Shown here: positions 33,406 through 41,399 of the stretch, piece after piece
Position numbering within the stretch: position 1 is the first letter of the stretch
How the letters are laid out: every line of letters starts with the position of its first letter
DNA from: Muribaculaceae bacterium
Lineage (GTDB): Bacteria; Bacteroidota; Bacteroidia; Bacteroidales; Muribaculaceae
Direction of reading: 5' to 3'
NCBI GenBank assembly: GCA_017621225.1
Contig: JAGATN010000019.1
Location: 62,001 to 126,000 of the forward strand
DNA length: 64,000 nucleotides
Notes under the pieces: model-generated
Databases searched by the model: none
The model's input: the letters and a program-made list of their open reading frames with translations, nothing else
Told to the model about the DNA's origin: nothing
Program-made: the position numbers and the translations under genes

Positions 33406-33796
33406 AGTTGTATGCTTTCTATATGTTCCAAACAATTGTCAAGCATCTTTTGCGAACGAATGCAATACTGAATATTAGGTCGCTCATATTTAAGTATGCC
33501 TAATGTTTCGTTTTCCGACAATTCTCCTTCGAAATATCGGTCAAGAGTCTGTATGACCTTATCGTTAGCGATGCCCCCAATTATGAGGTCAAAATCATAA
33601 ACATCTTTGCCTGCCCGGCAGTTGGCAACAAATTTGAGCCAGTCTTTATCGTAGCTGTTAAACTCCAGAATTTTCCATTCCAAGGGATCAAATTTAAATT
33701 CGTAGGCGTTGATCCACGCCTCTCGTTGACGCCGGATAAATCGCTGCGCGTATCTTACAGCTTGTTCTCGAATAGAGGTCAGATATATAGTTTCAT
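33402..33796 (-). pseudogene. DUF3990 protein with deleted N-terminus (internal deletion plus frameshift)
   Basis: The intact part reads IYLTSIREQAVRYAQRFIRR, then WINAYEFKFDPLEWKILEF, CRAGKDVYDFDLIIGGIAND and on to the stop at 33402: the middle and C-terminal parts of a DUF3990 protein. At 33796 an ATG overlaps the previous stop as TAATG and begins MKLY, the usual DUF3990 N-terminus, but the frame hits TGA after five codons. The H-G-S...F-G-x-G-F-Y segment that should lie between MKLY and YLTS is missing: about 25-30 codons are lost and the frame is shifted at a TAT/TAT junction. The downstream frame has no ATG; a TTG at 33683 would give only the C-terminal half. I recall DUF3990 as ADP-ribosyltransferase-like, in which case the lost part holds the active site. 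Confidence 0.65.
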
Positions 33797-34011
33797 TATG
33801 GCAATACTCCTTTCTCCTTCATATAATCGATAAGGTCTTCAACGAGATAGCGTGAACCAAAAGTATGCAGCACGTCATACGACGGTATAATATAACCGTA
33901 CAATATGCCCGACTGCTTTAGTCGTCGATAAACCTCCCGATAGCTCATCTTAAGCGCCTGTGCTAATTTACAGATGCAATATGTTACAAATTCAAGAGTC
34001 TTAGTATCCAT
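33796..34011 (-). CDS. DUF3791 family protein
   Basis: A 71-residue DUF3791 protein: LEFVTYCICKLAQALKMSYR, then EVYRRLKQSGILYGYIIPSY and DVLHTFGSRYLVEDLIDYMK. The pattern (Y-C-I-x-K-x-A, E-V-Y-x-x-L, Y-I-I-P-x-Y-D-V-L-H-T, Y-L-V-x-D-(I/L)-x-x-x-M-K-E-K-G) is typical. It is the first gene of a three-gene cassette DUF3791-DUF3990-DUF3791. Its TAA overlaps the DUF3990 ATG. Function is unknown; the conserved small partner of an ART-like protein suggests an antitoxin or immunity role, which is inference. Confidence 0.8.
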   Translation of the reverse strand: MDTKTLEFVTYCICKLAQALKMSYREVYRRLKQSGILYGYIIPSYDVLHTFGSRYLVEDLIDYMKEKGVLP

Positions 34012-34130
34012 AATGATGGTATCGTTCTCTAATATTTATTATTTTACCACCTACGCCATACGTATGCTTTGATTGCAAATCTAAGCATTTTCCGCGAGAT
34101 TCAGTCTTTTAATTCGGAACTTTCTTGTTG

Positions 34131-34200
34131 ACTGCCATTTATTTTTACGCATTTTTACACCATAGCCCGCTTTGCTGCATTCAGGAATGTGCAATGGCGT
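34131..34200 (-). pseudogene. Relic of a GH127-like gene
   Basis: The minus strand reads LHIPECSKAGYGVKM, closely matching LRIPEGNEAGYEVKV of the GH127-like gene 2 kb to the right. At the DNA level CATAGCCCGCTT...GGAATG(T/C)GCAA (34161-34193) repeats the same stretch at 36189-36222 with few changes. Outside this ~70 bp the similarity fades. It is either debris of a former second GH127 gene or a short duplicated piece of the present one. The rest of the 355-bp gap (34012-34366) holds the direct repeats described separately and no gene. Confidence 0.5.
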
Positions 34201-34262
34201 TAAAAATAGGTACTTTGATAATTGAATATTTAGAGTTCAAGCCATCCTGACGCTAAAATATA

Positions 34263-34323
34263 GCCAAATTGGGTAATGAAAAACGGCCAAATTGGGTAAT
34301 TAAAAACAGCCAAATTGGGTAAT
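34263..34323 (+). repeat. Three 15-bp direct repeats with exact 23-bp period upstream of the AAA ATPase
   Basis: GCCAAATTGGGTAAT occurs at 34263-34277, 34286-34300 and 34309-34323, separated by 8-nt A-rich spacers. The period is about two DNA turns, as expected for protein-binding sites on one face of the helix. A -7-like TATCTTTA (34339-34346) follows, and the TTG of the last repeat (34315-34317) sits at the -33 position. The repeats probably serve as operators for the gene at 34367. Confidence 0.75.
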
Positions 34324-34366
34324 TAGGCAGAATTAAGCTATCTTTACGCCATTAACTCAAATAATT

Positions 34367-35647
34367 ATGATTAATAAATATCGCCCACGCATTATAGATG
34401 GTGAACTATCCACACGCTTGAAAAGTATCGGAGCAATTGTGTTGGAAGGTGCAAAATGGTGTGGTAAGTCCACGACGGCAGAACATCATAGCAATAGTGC
34501 CGTTTTTATGGATGACCCTCGCAGGCGTTCACAATATATGATCTTTGCAGAGGATAATCCGGATATGATACTTAATGGCGAAACACCTCGTCTAATTGAT
34601 GAATGGCAGCTTGCCCCTATTCTATGGGATGCAGTCCGCTATACGGTAGATCATAGAGCAGGTACGGGGCAGTTTATATTGACAGGCTCCGCAAAGCCGG
34701 CAGACAGGGAAAAAATAAGTCATTCAGGAACAGGAAGGTTTGCGTGGTTACGTATGCGCCCAATGTCACTATTTGAATCCGGAGATTCTACCGGCGACGT
34801 TAGTTTGTCGAAGTTATTCAAGAATCCTGATATGCCTATCGGATGTGAAGCGAAATCTGATTTGCAAAGAATCGCATTCCTAATTTGTCGTGGTGGGTGG
34901 CCTGTCGTTTCAGAGCTGCCTGAAGAAGTTGCATTAAATCCGGCAAAAGATTATTATGATGCAGTGGTAAACGTTGATATCCGCCAAGTGGATGGTGTGG
35001 ATAGGAGTGTTGAAAGAGCAAAACGGCTTATGCGCTCATATGCACGATTTCAGGGTACGCAAACGTCTATCCGACAAATTGTCGAAGATATGAATGGTGG
35101 CAACTCGAATGTTGTTGAAGATAAAACGATCCGTAACTATCTCAACGCATTACGTTCAATGTTTGTGATAGAAGATATGCCCGCATGGAATCCTAATCTT
35201 AAATCTAAAACGGCCATACGCACTGCTGATACCAGATATTTCGTCGACCCATCCATAGCAACAGCCGCAATGGGCATAGGCCCCGGAGATTTAATGAACG
35301 ACCTCAAAGCATTCGGTTTGTTGTTTGAAACATTATGCATTCGTGATTTGAGAGTCTATTCTCAGGCATTGACCGGTGATGTTTACCATTACCGAGATAA
35401 GAATGGGCTGGAGTGCGATGCTGTGATACATCTGCAAAATGGGGAATATGCCCTGATAGAAATTAAATTGGGAGGAGAAAAACTCATAGACGAAGGAGTA
35501 AATAGCTTGTTACGGCTTGCTTCCAAAATCGATATCAATCGCATGAAGCAACCCTCGTTCTTGATGGTTCTTACAGCAACCGGAACATTCGCATACAGAA
35601 GAAAAGATAATGTATTAGTTGTTCCTATTTCCACTCTTGGAGCATAA
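34367..35647 (+). CDS. AAA+ ATPase with DUF4143 domain
   Basis: A 426-residue ATPase of the AAA_14/DUF4143 type common in accessory regions of Bacteroidales. The N-terminal part has a P-loop GAKWCGKSTTAEHH at about residues 28-41, a Walker B-like LIDEWQLAPILWDAVR and sensor motif FILTGSAKP. The C-terminal DUF4143 part contains the PD-(D/E)XK-like stretch GLECDAVIHLQNGEYALIEI followed by KLG. The role is unknown; suggestions for the family include DNA-linked regulation or defence. The three direct repeats upstream suggest self-regulation. It converges on the GH127-like gene. Confidence 0.88.
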   Translation: MINKYRPRIIDGELSTRLKSIGAIVLEGAKWCGKSTTAEHHSNSAVFMDDPRRRSQYMIFAEDNPDMILNGETPRLIDEWQLAPILWDAVRYTVDHRAGTGQFILTGSAKPADREKISHSGTGRFAWLRMRPMSLFESGDSTGDVSLSKLFKNPDMPIGCEAKSDLQRIAFLICRGGWPVVSELPEEVALNPAKDYYDAVVNVDIRQVDGVDRSVERAKRLMRSYARFQGTQTSIRQIVEDMNGGNSNVVEDKTIRNYLNALRSMFVIEDMPAWNPNLKSKTAIRTADTRYFVDPSIATAAMGIGPGDLMNDLKAFGLLFETLCIRDLRVYSQALTGDVYHYRDKNGLECDAVIHLQNGEYALIEIKLGGEKLIDEGVNSLLRLASKIDINRMKQPSFLMVLTATGTFAYRRKDNVLVVPISTLGA

Positions 35648-35715
35648 TATGAACGCAAAATAATATTTACCGTTCGTTGAATGCCCTGAGTAATAATTGC
35701 GACAGGGGCGGGCGG

Positions 35716-37590
35716 TTAGTATTTGTGATATGGTTGCGACATGACGTGGAGCGTTTTCGGAATCCATACGCGGTACCGACCTGATTTGTTCCAGTCGTTG
35801 CCGGCCGATCCATAGTCGCAGAAACGTATCATCTTTTCGGCTTTGTCGGCCTCATCTTCAAGATTGGCACCAACCACCATCGGCACTTGCATCGATAGCC
35901 ATTCGAACGACGAACCGCCATACACTTCTACCGGAACGGCATTGACTATCTTGTCGGAATTGCACGTTACAACGGCCGATTCGTCTACATAGCCATCGCC
36001 ATATCGGCTATCGCGCGCAAACAGAACGGGGCCGCGCACTATTGCCTGGGCGTTATCCATTTCCACCACATTTGTTACAAGTGGTATGGTCACCTCCACC
36101 ACATCGCCGGCCTTCCATTTGCGATCGACGTATAGATATCCGTCCTTCACTTCGGCACCTTCCTGCCGGCTACCATTTACCTTTACTTCATAGCCCGCTT
36201 CGTTGCCTTCGGGAATGCGCAAGGCAATGGCAAAGGTGGCCGACTTTTTAGGATTGACACTCATCGTTGCCGTACCGTCGACGGGATACGATGTCTGCAT
36301 TTTGAGCGAAACATCGTTTTTGCCAAGCTTGAAATTGGCGTTTGACGGAATGTAAAGGTTGACAAACACGTTGCTTCCGTCAACCGTGTATGCCGTGCGC
36401 GGTATGAGGGCGAAACCTCGCGGACCGTTTGCATTGCAGCAATTGATGTGCATTCCGCATTGATCTTCGCCTTGAAAGCGATGTCCTTCGAGCGGGCTGT
36501 ATTTCGATATTTGCGAACCGTCGTTTTTCATCGATCCCATAAGGGCATTGTACATGGTTCGTTCAAACTGGTCGGCGTACATGGCATTGTGCGTTGCATC
36601 GAGCATCCTCGCACAAAATTGCATCCACGTAAACGTGACGCACGTTTCCATCATATGATAGGTTGGGATGGTTTGCCGCGCACGTCCGTTGTACCAACAT
36701 TCGAAAGCGGCCCCCGACCCGGCGACGTTTATTTCATCTTCGATTATGTTTTCAATGGTTCGACGAGCGGCTTCGACATATGAGTCATTGCCCGTTATTT
36801 TGCCAAGCTCCACCAAACCTTCGTAACACGACATCATTTCATAAGCTTTCTGACCGTTCTCGAACGACCACCATTGCTCCGGAAACTTTGAACGCGCCGA
36901 TACGGGCACGCCGTTCATGGCTTTGGTGATGAGCTGCGAACTCCCCTCGCGCTCTATGCCCTGCACTATGCTTTTGGAAAAGTCGAGGTAACGTTCATCG
37001 TCAGTAGCACCATACAGATAAACTACGGGCTCAAGTATCGAACAACTTGCCATTCCAAAATAATTGCCGGTTCTTGCAATATCGAGATTGCGGTCGGCCA
37101 ATTCCTTCATAAGGCATTGTATCGATTTCTCGACGGCGGTAAGGGCGCGCGCGTCGCCGGTGAGCCGGTAGTAGGCTATAAGTGCCAGAGCGGTGTACTT
37201 GCGCCCCCAGATATCCCATTGCTCAAGTCGCGAAGCCGGATCGTAGCTACCTATGTATCCATCCTCTTTCTGAGCGGCAATAAGCCCTTCGGCACCATAT
37301 TTTATCATTTCGAGCAGCTCCTTATCGCCGCAATAGCGATAAGAATCGATGGCACCGAGCATCCATTTTCCAAGAAATTCAGTCTGCCACGAACCATGAT
37401 CATCATTACGCCTGAATGGAGCCACAAGTTCCTCCACATTCTGGGCTTTGACTCGCTTCTCGATGCAAAGATTTATCTTATCGCCTACGTAACCATCTAT
37501 TTTTACGTTTTCAGGCGACAAAGCCAACACGTGTACGTTTGCAAAAAACGATGCAAATGCAACCACCCAAGCATAAAATGTTTTTTTCAT
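35716..37590 (-). CDS. GH127-like (DUF1680) exported glycosidase
   Basis: A ~624-residue exported protein of the DUF1680 superfamily (GH127/GH146 type), predicted to act on beta-L-arabinofuranosides or related sugars. Signal peptide residues ~1-23. The (alpha/alpha)6 barrel starts near residue 30. The zinc/thiolate motifs are present in variant form: METCVTFTWMQF (Glu and Cys) and MHINCCNANGPRGF (Cys-Cys). Compared with the GH127 at 17.2 kb it is shorter and lacks the C-terminal discoidin-like domain. ATG at 37590 (MKKTFYAW) or 37596. A possible -7 box TATCTTTG is on the minus strand at 37663-37656. A relic of a similar gene lies at 34.1 kb. Confidence 0.85.
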   Translation of the reverse strand: MKKTFYAWVVAFASFFANVHVLALSPENVKIDGYVGDKINLCIEKRVKAQNVEELVAPFRRNDDHGSWQTEFLGKWMLGAIDSYRYCGDKELLEMIKYGAEGLIAAQKEDGYIGSYDPASRLEQWDIWGRKYTALALIAYYRLTGDARALTAVEKSIQCLMKELADRNLDIARTGNYFGMASCSILEPVVYLYGATDDERYLDFSKSIVQGIEREGSSQLITKAMNGVPVSARSKFPEQWWSFENGQKAYEMMSCYEGLVELGKITGNDSYVEAARRTIENIIEDEINVAGSGAAFECWYNGRARQTIPTYHMMETCVTFTWMQFCARMLDATHNAMYADQFERTMYNALMGSMKNDGSQISKYSPLEGHRFQGEDQCGMHINCCNANGPRGFALIPRTAYTVDGSNVFVNLYIPSNANFKLGKNDVSLKMQTSYPVDGTATMSVNPKKSATFAIALRIPEGNEAGYEVKVNGSRQEGAEVKDGYLYVDRKWKAGDVVEVTIPLVTNVVEMDNAQAIVRGPVLFARDSRYGDGYVDESAVVTCNSDKIVNAVPVEVYGGSSFEWLSMQVPMVVGANLEDEADKAEKMIRFCDYGSAGNDWNKSGRYRVWIPKTLHVMSQPYHKY

Positions 37591-37695
37591 ATGCATAATG
37601 TTTTAGAAAATTGTGCCGGTAAATCATTGAAAAAATGAGCCCCCGATAGCAAAAACAAAGATAATAAAAACTAATAAAAATCCACTGTTTAATAT

Positions 37696-38595
37696 TCAAC
37701 TTCTATTATTGACATATTCCTGCGGAGATATACCGGTGCATTTCTTGAACATACGGCTGAAATGTTGGGGATACCCAAACCCCAGGTCGTAAGCTGTCTG
37801 CGAAATGCCGAGACCGGAGGCAAGACGGTTTTTTGCTTCTTGTATGACCATTCTGCGGATATGGTTTCCTGCCGTATCGCCGGTAATACGTTTGATTACG
37901 TCGCCCAAATAGTTTGCCGACATACACAATGCATCGGCAAAATATTGAACCGTAGGCAATCCTTTTTCTTTCTGTGTATCGTTGCTGAAATACTCCTTAA
38001 GCAGACGCTCGAATTTTGATAGAATATCGTTGTTAACTATCTTACGGGTAAGAAACTGGCGATTATAGAAGCGTTGGCAATAATTTAGAAGCACCCAAAT
38101 GAGGCCTATTATTATGGAGTCTTGTGAATCGTCCTTCGGATTGTTTTCAATCTCGTTGCTGAGTTGACGCATTATGCCTACAATAATATCTTTTTCTTCA
38201 TCGGTCATATGCAGGGCCTCATTGACCCGATAATCGAAGAAAGAGTAATGCCTGATCTCTTTTTCAAGCGGAGTGCCGTGCAAGAGGTCGGGATGAAACA
38301 GCAACGCCCATCCTGTCAGCATCACCTTTTCGCCATTATCCTCTTTTCCGCCAATCTGACCGGGAGAAACACAAATCACCGTTCCTTCCTTGTAATCATA
38401 TTTTCCACAACCATATTCCAATGATATTTCGGCTTCGTCATGAAAAAATATGCCGTAAACATCGTAGTCATTAAGACTGTGACGTATCGGTGAAACTCTA
38501 CCATAGTCAATCACACTGACCAGCGGATGCCGATCAGTCTGCCCAAGCCATAAACTGTAGTCCGACGGCTTTTTGACTTTGAGTATTTTGGCCAT
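37696..38595 (-). CDS. AraC-family transcriptional regulator
   Basis: A 299-residue regulator. The C-terminal ~100 residues are the double HTH of AraC/XylS: VQYFADALCMSANYLGDVIK, then HIRRMVIQEAKNRLASGLGI and SQTAYDLGFGYPQHFSRMFK, ending TGISPQEYVNNRS. The N-terminal ~190 residues form a cupin-like sensing domain (GIFFHDEAEISLEYGCG, GTVICVSPGQIGG). The start at 38595 (MAKILKVKK) is preferred, because a longer frame starts with TTG inside a -7 box (38636-38629). It is divergent from the flavodoxin-cupin operon across 160 bp and is the obvious candidate regulator of it. Such AraC-cupin plus oxidoreductase pairs are common in Bacteroidales. Confidence 0.88.
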   Translation of the reverse strand: MAKILKVKKPSDYSLWLGQTDRHPLVSVIDYGRVSPIRHSLNDYDVYGIFFHDEAEISLEYGCGKYDYKEGTVICVSPGQIGGKEDNGEKVMLTGWALLFHPDLLHGTPLEKEIRHYSFFDYRVNEALHMTDEEKDIIVGIMRQLSNEIENNPKDDSQDSIIIGLIWVLLNYCQRFYNRQFLTRKIVNNDILSKFERLLKEYFSNDTQKEKGLPTVQYFADALCMSANYLGDVIKRITGDTAGNHIRRMVIQEAKNRLASGLGISQTAYDLGFGYPQHFSRMFKKCTGISPQEYVNNRS

Positions 38596-38628
38596 ATATC
38601 GGGAGAATATTACTTTGATATTCAGTTG

Positions 38629-38731
38629 CAAATATACGGATTTTATCCCACATATTTCCCCGGCATCGGTGAAATTGGTATGTATATACAGATATTTTAT
38701 ACATATAGGCGACCAAAGCGGAGTAATTTTG
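38629..38731. promoter_or_regulatory. Divergent promoter region between araC-type gene and the flavodoxin-cupin operon
   Basis: A -7 box TATATTTG for the regulator lies on the minus strand (38636-38629), and TAATTTTG for the operon on the plus strand (38724-38731). Between them an inverted repeat TATGTATA (38679-38686), 11 bp, TATACATA (38698-38705) ends where the -33 box of the operon promoter should be. No TTTG is there. This is the layout expected for an AraC-activated promoter. Confidence 0.5.
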
Positions 38732-38755
38732 CAATCGAATAAATATCACCGAAAT

Positions 38756-38992
38756 ATGAGCACGAAAATAGTTTTACCCAAGTCATATTGCGAAGATGAA
38801 GTAGTGGTATATATCGCAAATCGACATCGAACGACTCCCCTTGATGTAATAACGCAATTTTTAAGGGGTGAGGGCATTTTGTCAGACTCTGACACAGCCG
38901 AATACGCCAAACCAATTCATCTTGCCGACAATGAAATAGCTATTTGCAGAGGTTTGGGCATAGCACCGTCACAAATAGAAGTAATTGAATAA
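38756..38992 (+). CDS. Small protein of unknown function, first gene of the redox operon
   Basis: A 78-residue protein I do not recognise. It has no signal peptide and no membrane helix. The sequence has a short N-terminal part SYCEDEVVVYIANRHRTTPL followed by DVITQFLRGEGIL and ends in an acidic stretch. The helical content and size suggest a small cytosolic domain. The ATG at 38756 is the first after the promoter, and the flavodoxin ATG follows 9 bp after its stop, which supports a real co-transcribed gene. Longer upstream extensions in this frame overlap the promoter and are rejected. Confidence 0.65.
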   Translation: MSTKIVLPKSYCEDEVVVYIANRHRTTPLDVITQFLRGEGILSDSDTAEYAKPIHLADNEIAICRGLGIAPSQIEVIE

Positions 38993-39001
38993 ACTAAAAA
39001 T

Positions 39002-39736
39002 ATGAACAGATTGATTCTATTATGTCTGATACTTGCCGGATATGTGGCGGTACAGGCAAAAACATTAGTAGTATATTATAGCTACACCAATAACGTGAAC
39101 CGAATCGTCGCTGAGCTCACAAAGCAGATTGAAGCTGATGTGATCCGCGTGCAACCCGCCGAAAAAGGGGTTGACTACGCGGCAAACAACTATGCCATAG
39201 GCAGCGCCCAAATCTCTGCCATACGCAATAAACCCAACGATGCTTCATCATATCCCGCCATTGACTCGGTGAAAGTCAACCTCGCCGAATATGACTGTGT
39301 GATAATCGGCGCACCACTTTGGTGGAGCAACATGGCCGCCCCGCTCCAAACATTCCTGCTCCACCACGGCAAAGATATGGCCGGCAAGAAAATCGGTCTG
39401 ATAGTTTCGAGCGCAAGCAGCGGAATATCAGGCGTGGAGTCTGATGCAAAACGGCTGATTCCGAAAGGCGATTTTATGTCGCCGAGCTTGTGGATACGGT
39501 CATCGCAGACCTCAAACGCCGCCTCAATGGTTTCAAACTGGCTGAAAGCGATAGGCTATGACAATATTTCCGGAATCAACGACCCGGCATCAGATGCTCA
39601 AAATGAAAAAATACTCGGCATATTCAATCTGTCGGGACAACCAATATCAGATAAAGACCATGCAACCAATGGAATCTACATCGTGCAATATATCAACGGC
39701 AACCGTATCAATACTAAAAAAGTTGCAATACGATAA
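39002..39736 (+). CDS. Exported flavodoxin with C-terminal extension resembling a type IX sorting domain
   Basis: A 244-residue exported flavodoxin. Signal peptide residues 1-19 (cleavage after VAVQA). The FMN-binding loops are VVYYSYTNNVNRIVAEL and IIGAPLWWSNMAAPLQTFLL, and IVSSASSGISGV binds the isoalloxazine ring side. After the flavodoxin core (about residue 185) comes an extension of ~45 residues: EKILGIFNLSGQPI ... TNGIYIVQYINGNRINTKKV, ending AIR. The pattern G-(I/V)-Y-x-(V/I)-x-x-x-x-G-x-x-x-x-x-K-(V/I) is that of type A C-terminal domains used by the type IX secretion system. Flavodoxins are usually cytoplasmic; exported forms occur in Bacteroidales next to cupin proteins. It overlaps the next gene by 14 bp if the TTG start is used there. 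Confidence 0.85.
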   Translation: MNRLILLCLILAGYVAVQAKTLVVYYSYTNNVNRIVAELTKQIEADVIRVQPAEKGVDYAANNYAIGSAQISAIRNKPNDASSYPAIDSVKVNLAEYDCVIIGAPLWWSNMAAPLQTFLLHHGKDMAGKKIGLIVSSASSGISGVESDAKRLIPKGDFMSPSLWIRSSQTSNAASMVSNWLKAIGYDNISGINDPASDAQNEKILGIFNLSGQPISDKDHATNGIYIVQYINGNRINTKKVAIR

Positions 39737-40565
39737 GGTATGTTTTTTTGTTACATTTATACTTATCTGTATGACAATACACATCTATGCAGAGACGGAA
39801 AACGATATACATCCGCTGATATTTCCGGCTGAACATACCGCTCCGGCAAACAATACGGGCGACGTAAGGCTCTCACTACTGAAGGACAGTGGCAACACAA
39901 TGATTACCCACTTCCTTTTCTCTCCGGGAAGCCGAAATTACTGGCACTATCATTCGGGAATCGTACAGACTCTCCTCGTACTCGATGGAAAGGGTTGGTA
40001 TCAAGAGGAAGGTTCTCCGAAAAGACGGATAAAAAAAGGCGATGTCATTGTGACACCGGCCGACGTAAAACACTGGAACGGAGCCGCAAGCGACAAACCA
40101 TTGGTATGCATCACCGTGACGGAGAGCGGTGTCGATGGACACGTTGTACAGCTCCGACCCGTCACCGATGAAGAATATGGATATGACCGTGACGAAAACA
40201 AGAAACACGTAATGTGTGCAAAATTACCTATGTCGCCGGATGGGATAACCCGACTGTCGAAAATAGAAGTGTACCCCGAATGGCTTGAAGAATATATGAA
40301 ATTTGCCACTGAGGTAGGCGCAATATCCTTACAGACCGAACCGGGTGTTCTGACCATGTATGCCGTGGCCGACAAGGATAATCCATGCAATATCACGATA
40401 CTTGAAACATACTCCTCGCAAGAGGCATACAAGAAACATATTGCATCGCCACATTTCCAAAAATACAAGCAAGGTACGCTACATATGGTCAAATCGCTCG
40501 TGCTTGACGATGTGACGCCATTGAATCCTGACAATCAGATAACAAACTTTATAATTGACAAATGA
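39723..40565 (+). CDS. Exported cupin protein with C-terminal ABM-like dimeric domain
   Basis: About 280 residues: signal peptide, cupin and a ferredoxin-like antibiotic-biosynthesis-monooxygenase (ABM) domain. The cupin metal-site pattern is visible: NYWHYHSGIVQTLLVLDGKG followed by WYQEE, then GDVIVTPADVKHWNG. From about residue 170 RLSKIEVYPEWLEEYMKFA, ITILETYSSQEAYKKHI and HFQKYKQGT form the ABM domain. No ATG precedes the hydrophobic stretch VCFFVTFILICMTIHIYA, so I use the TTG at 39723; the ATG at 39771 would lose export. The stop overlaps the next start as ATGA. Probably a periplasmic oxidoreductase-related or quinone-handling enzyme; function not known. Confidence 0.75.
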   Translation: MQYDKVCFFVTFILICMTIHIYAETENDIHPLIFPAEHTAPANNTGDVRLSLLKDSGNTMITHFLFSPGSRNYWHYHSGIVQTLLVLDGKGWYQEEGSPKRRIKKGDVIVTPADVKHWNGAASDKPLVCITVTESGVDGHVVQLRPVTDEEYGYDRDENKKHVMCAKLPMSPDGITRLSKIEVYPEWLEEYMKFATEVGAISLQTEPGVLTMYAVADKDNPCNITILETYSSQEAYKKHIASPHFQKYKQGTLHMVKSLVLDDVTPLNPDNQITNFIIDK

Positions 40566-41386
40566 ACCGCATAATAACCGCTATCGTTTTTAGCATAATA
40601 ACATTTGCACCGATTATGGCACAACAGAAAATAGTTCAGAATGCAGGTCGCCGGCAGCTCGGCGACTTTGCCCCGGAGTTCGCACACCTCAACGACGACA
40701 TTCTTTTCGGCGAAGTGTGGAGCCGCAACGATCTACTTTCGCTGCGCGATCGCAGCCTCGTGACAATCACATCGCTCATCTCTCAGGGCATAACCGACAA
40801 CTCGCTGAAATACCATCTCTCCACGGCGAAGCAGAACGGCATAACCCGCACCGAGATAGCCGAAATCATAACCCACATAGCTTTCTATGCCGGTTGGCCG
40901 AAAGCGTGGGCAGCGTTCAACCTCGCCAAAGAGGTGTGGAACGACGACATCAAAGGCGAGGACGCCAAAGCCGCATTTGCCCGCTCGATGATATTTCCCA
41001 TCGGCGAGCCTAACACCGCATACGCCAAATACTTCACTGGCAACAGTTACCTTGCGCCCATATCCACAGAGCAGATACCTTTCTTCAACGTCACTTTCGA
41101 GCCGGGATGCCGCAACAATTGGCACATACACAAGGCAACGAAAGGTGGAGGCCAGATGCTCGTGGGCGTTGCCGGCCGAGGATGGTATCAGGAGGAAGGG
41201 AAACCTGCCGTGGAGATACTTCCCGGTACCGTGATCCACATTCCCGCCAACGTCAAGCACTGGCACGGGGCCGCCAAAGACTCATGGTTTGCCCATCTTG
41301 CCTTTGAAGTGCCCGGCGAAAATACCGAAAGCGTATGGCTCGAACCGGTAAGCGATGAAGAATACAACAAACTCGAATCGAAATAA
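40562..41386 (+). CDS. Exported carboxymuconolactone decarboxylase-like / cupin fusion
   Basis: A 274-residue exported protein with signal peptide residues 1-20. The first domain is an AhpD/CMD-type helical domain (LVTITSLISQGITDNSLKYH, NGITRTEIAEIITHIAFYAG) without the Cys-x-x-Cys of AhpD peroxidases, so closer to CMD. The second domain is a cupin (GCRNNWHIHKATKGGGQMLV, GTVIHIPANVKHWHGAAKDS) very similar to the cupin of the preceding gene, pointing to a shared origin. CMD-cupin fusions are common beside flavodoxin and AraC genes. It begins in an ATGA overlap and is 13 bp from the next gene. Confidence 0.85.
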   Translation: MNRIITAIVFSIITFAPIMAQQKIVQNAGRRQLGDFAPEFAHLNDDILFGEVWSRNDLLSLRDRSLVTITSLISQGITDNSLKYHLSTAKQNGITRTEIAEIITHIAFYAGWPKAWAAFNLAKEVWNDDIKGEDAKAAFARSMIFPIGEPNTAYAKYFTGNSYLAPISTEQIPFFNVTFEPGCRNNWHIHKATKGGGQMLVGVAGRGWYQEEGKPAVEILPGTVIHIPANVKHWHGAAKDSWFAHLAFEVPGENTESVWLEPVSDEEYNKLESK

Positions 41387-41399
41387 AACCAAGACAACT

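Noticed and set aside
33402..33683. A normal short gene for the DUF3990 C-terminal half starting at TTG 33683
   Set aside because: The coding similarity continues upstream in frame through YLTSIREQAVRYAQ, and the proper MKLY start exists at 33796 in another frame, so a deletion pseudogene is the better description.
34263..34323. The three direct repeats as a small CRISPR array
   Set aside because: Repeats are only 15 bp, the spacers are 8 nt and nearly alike, and no cas gene is present; operator sites fit better.
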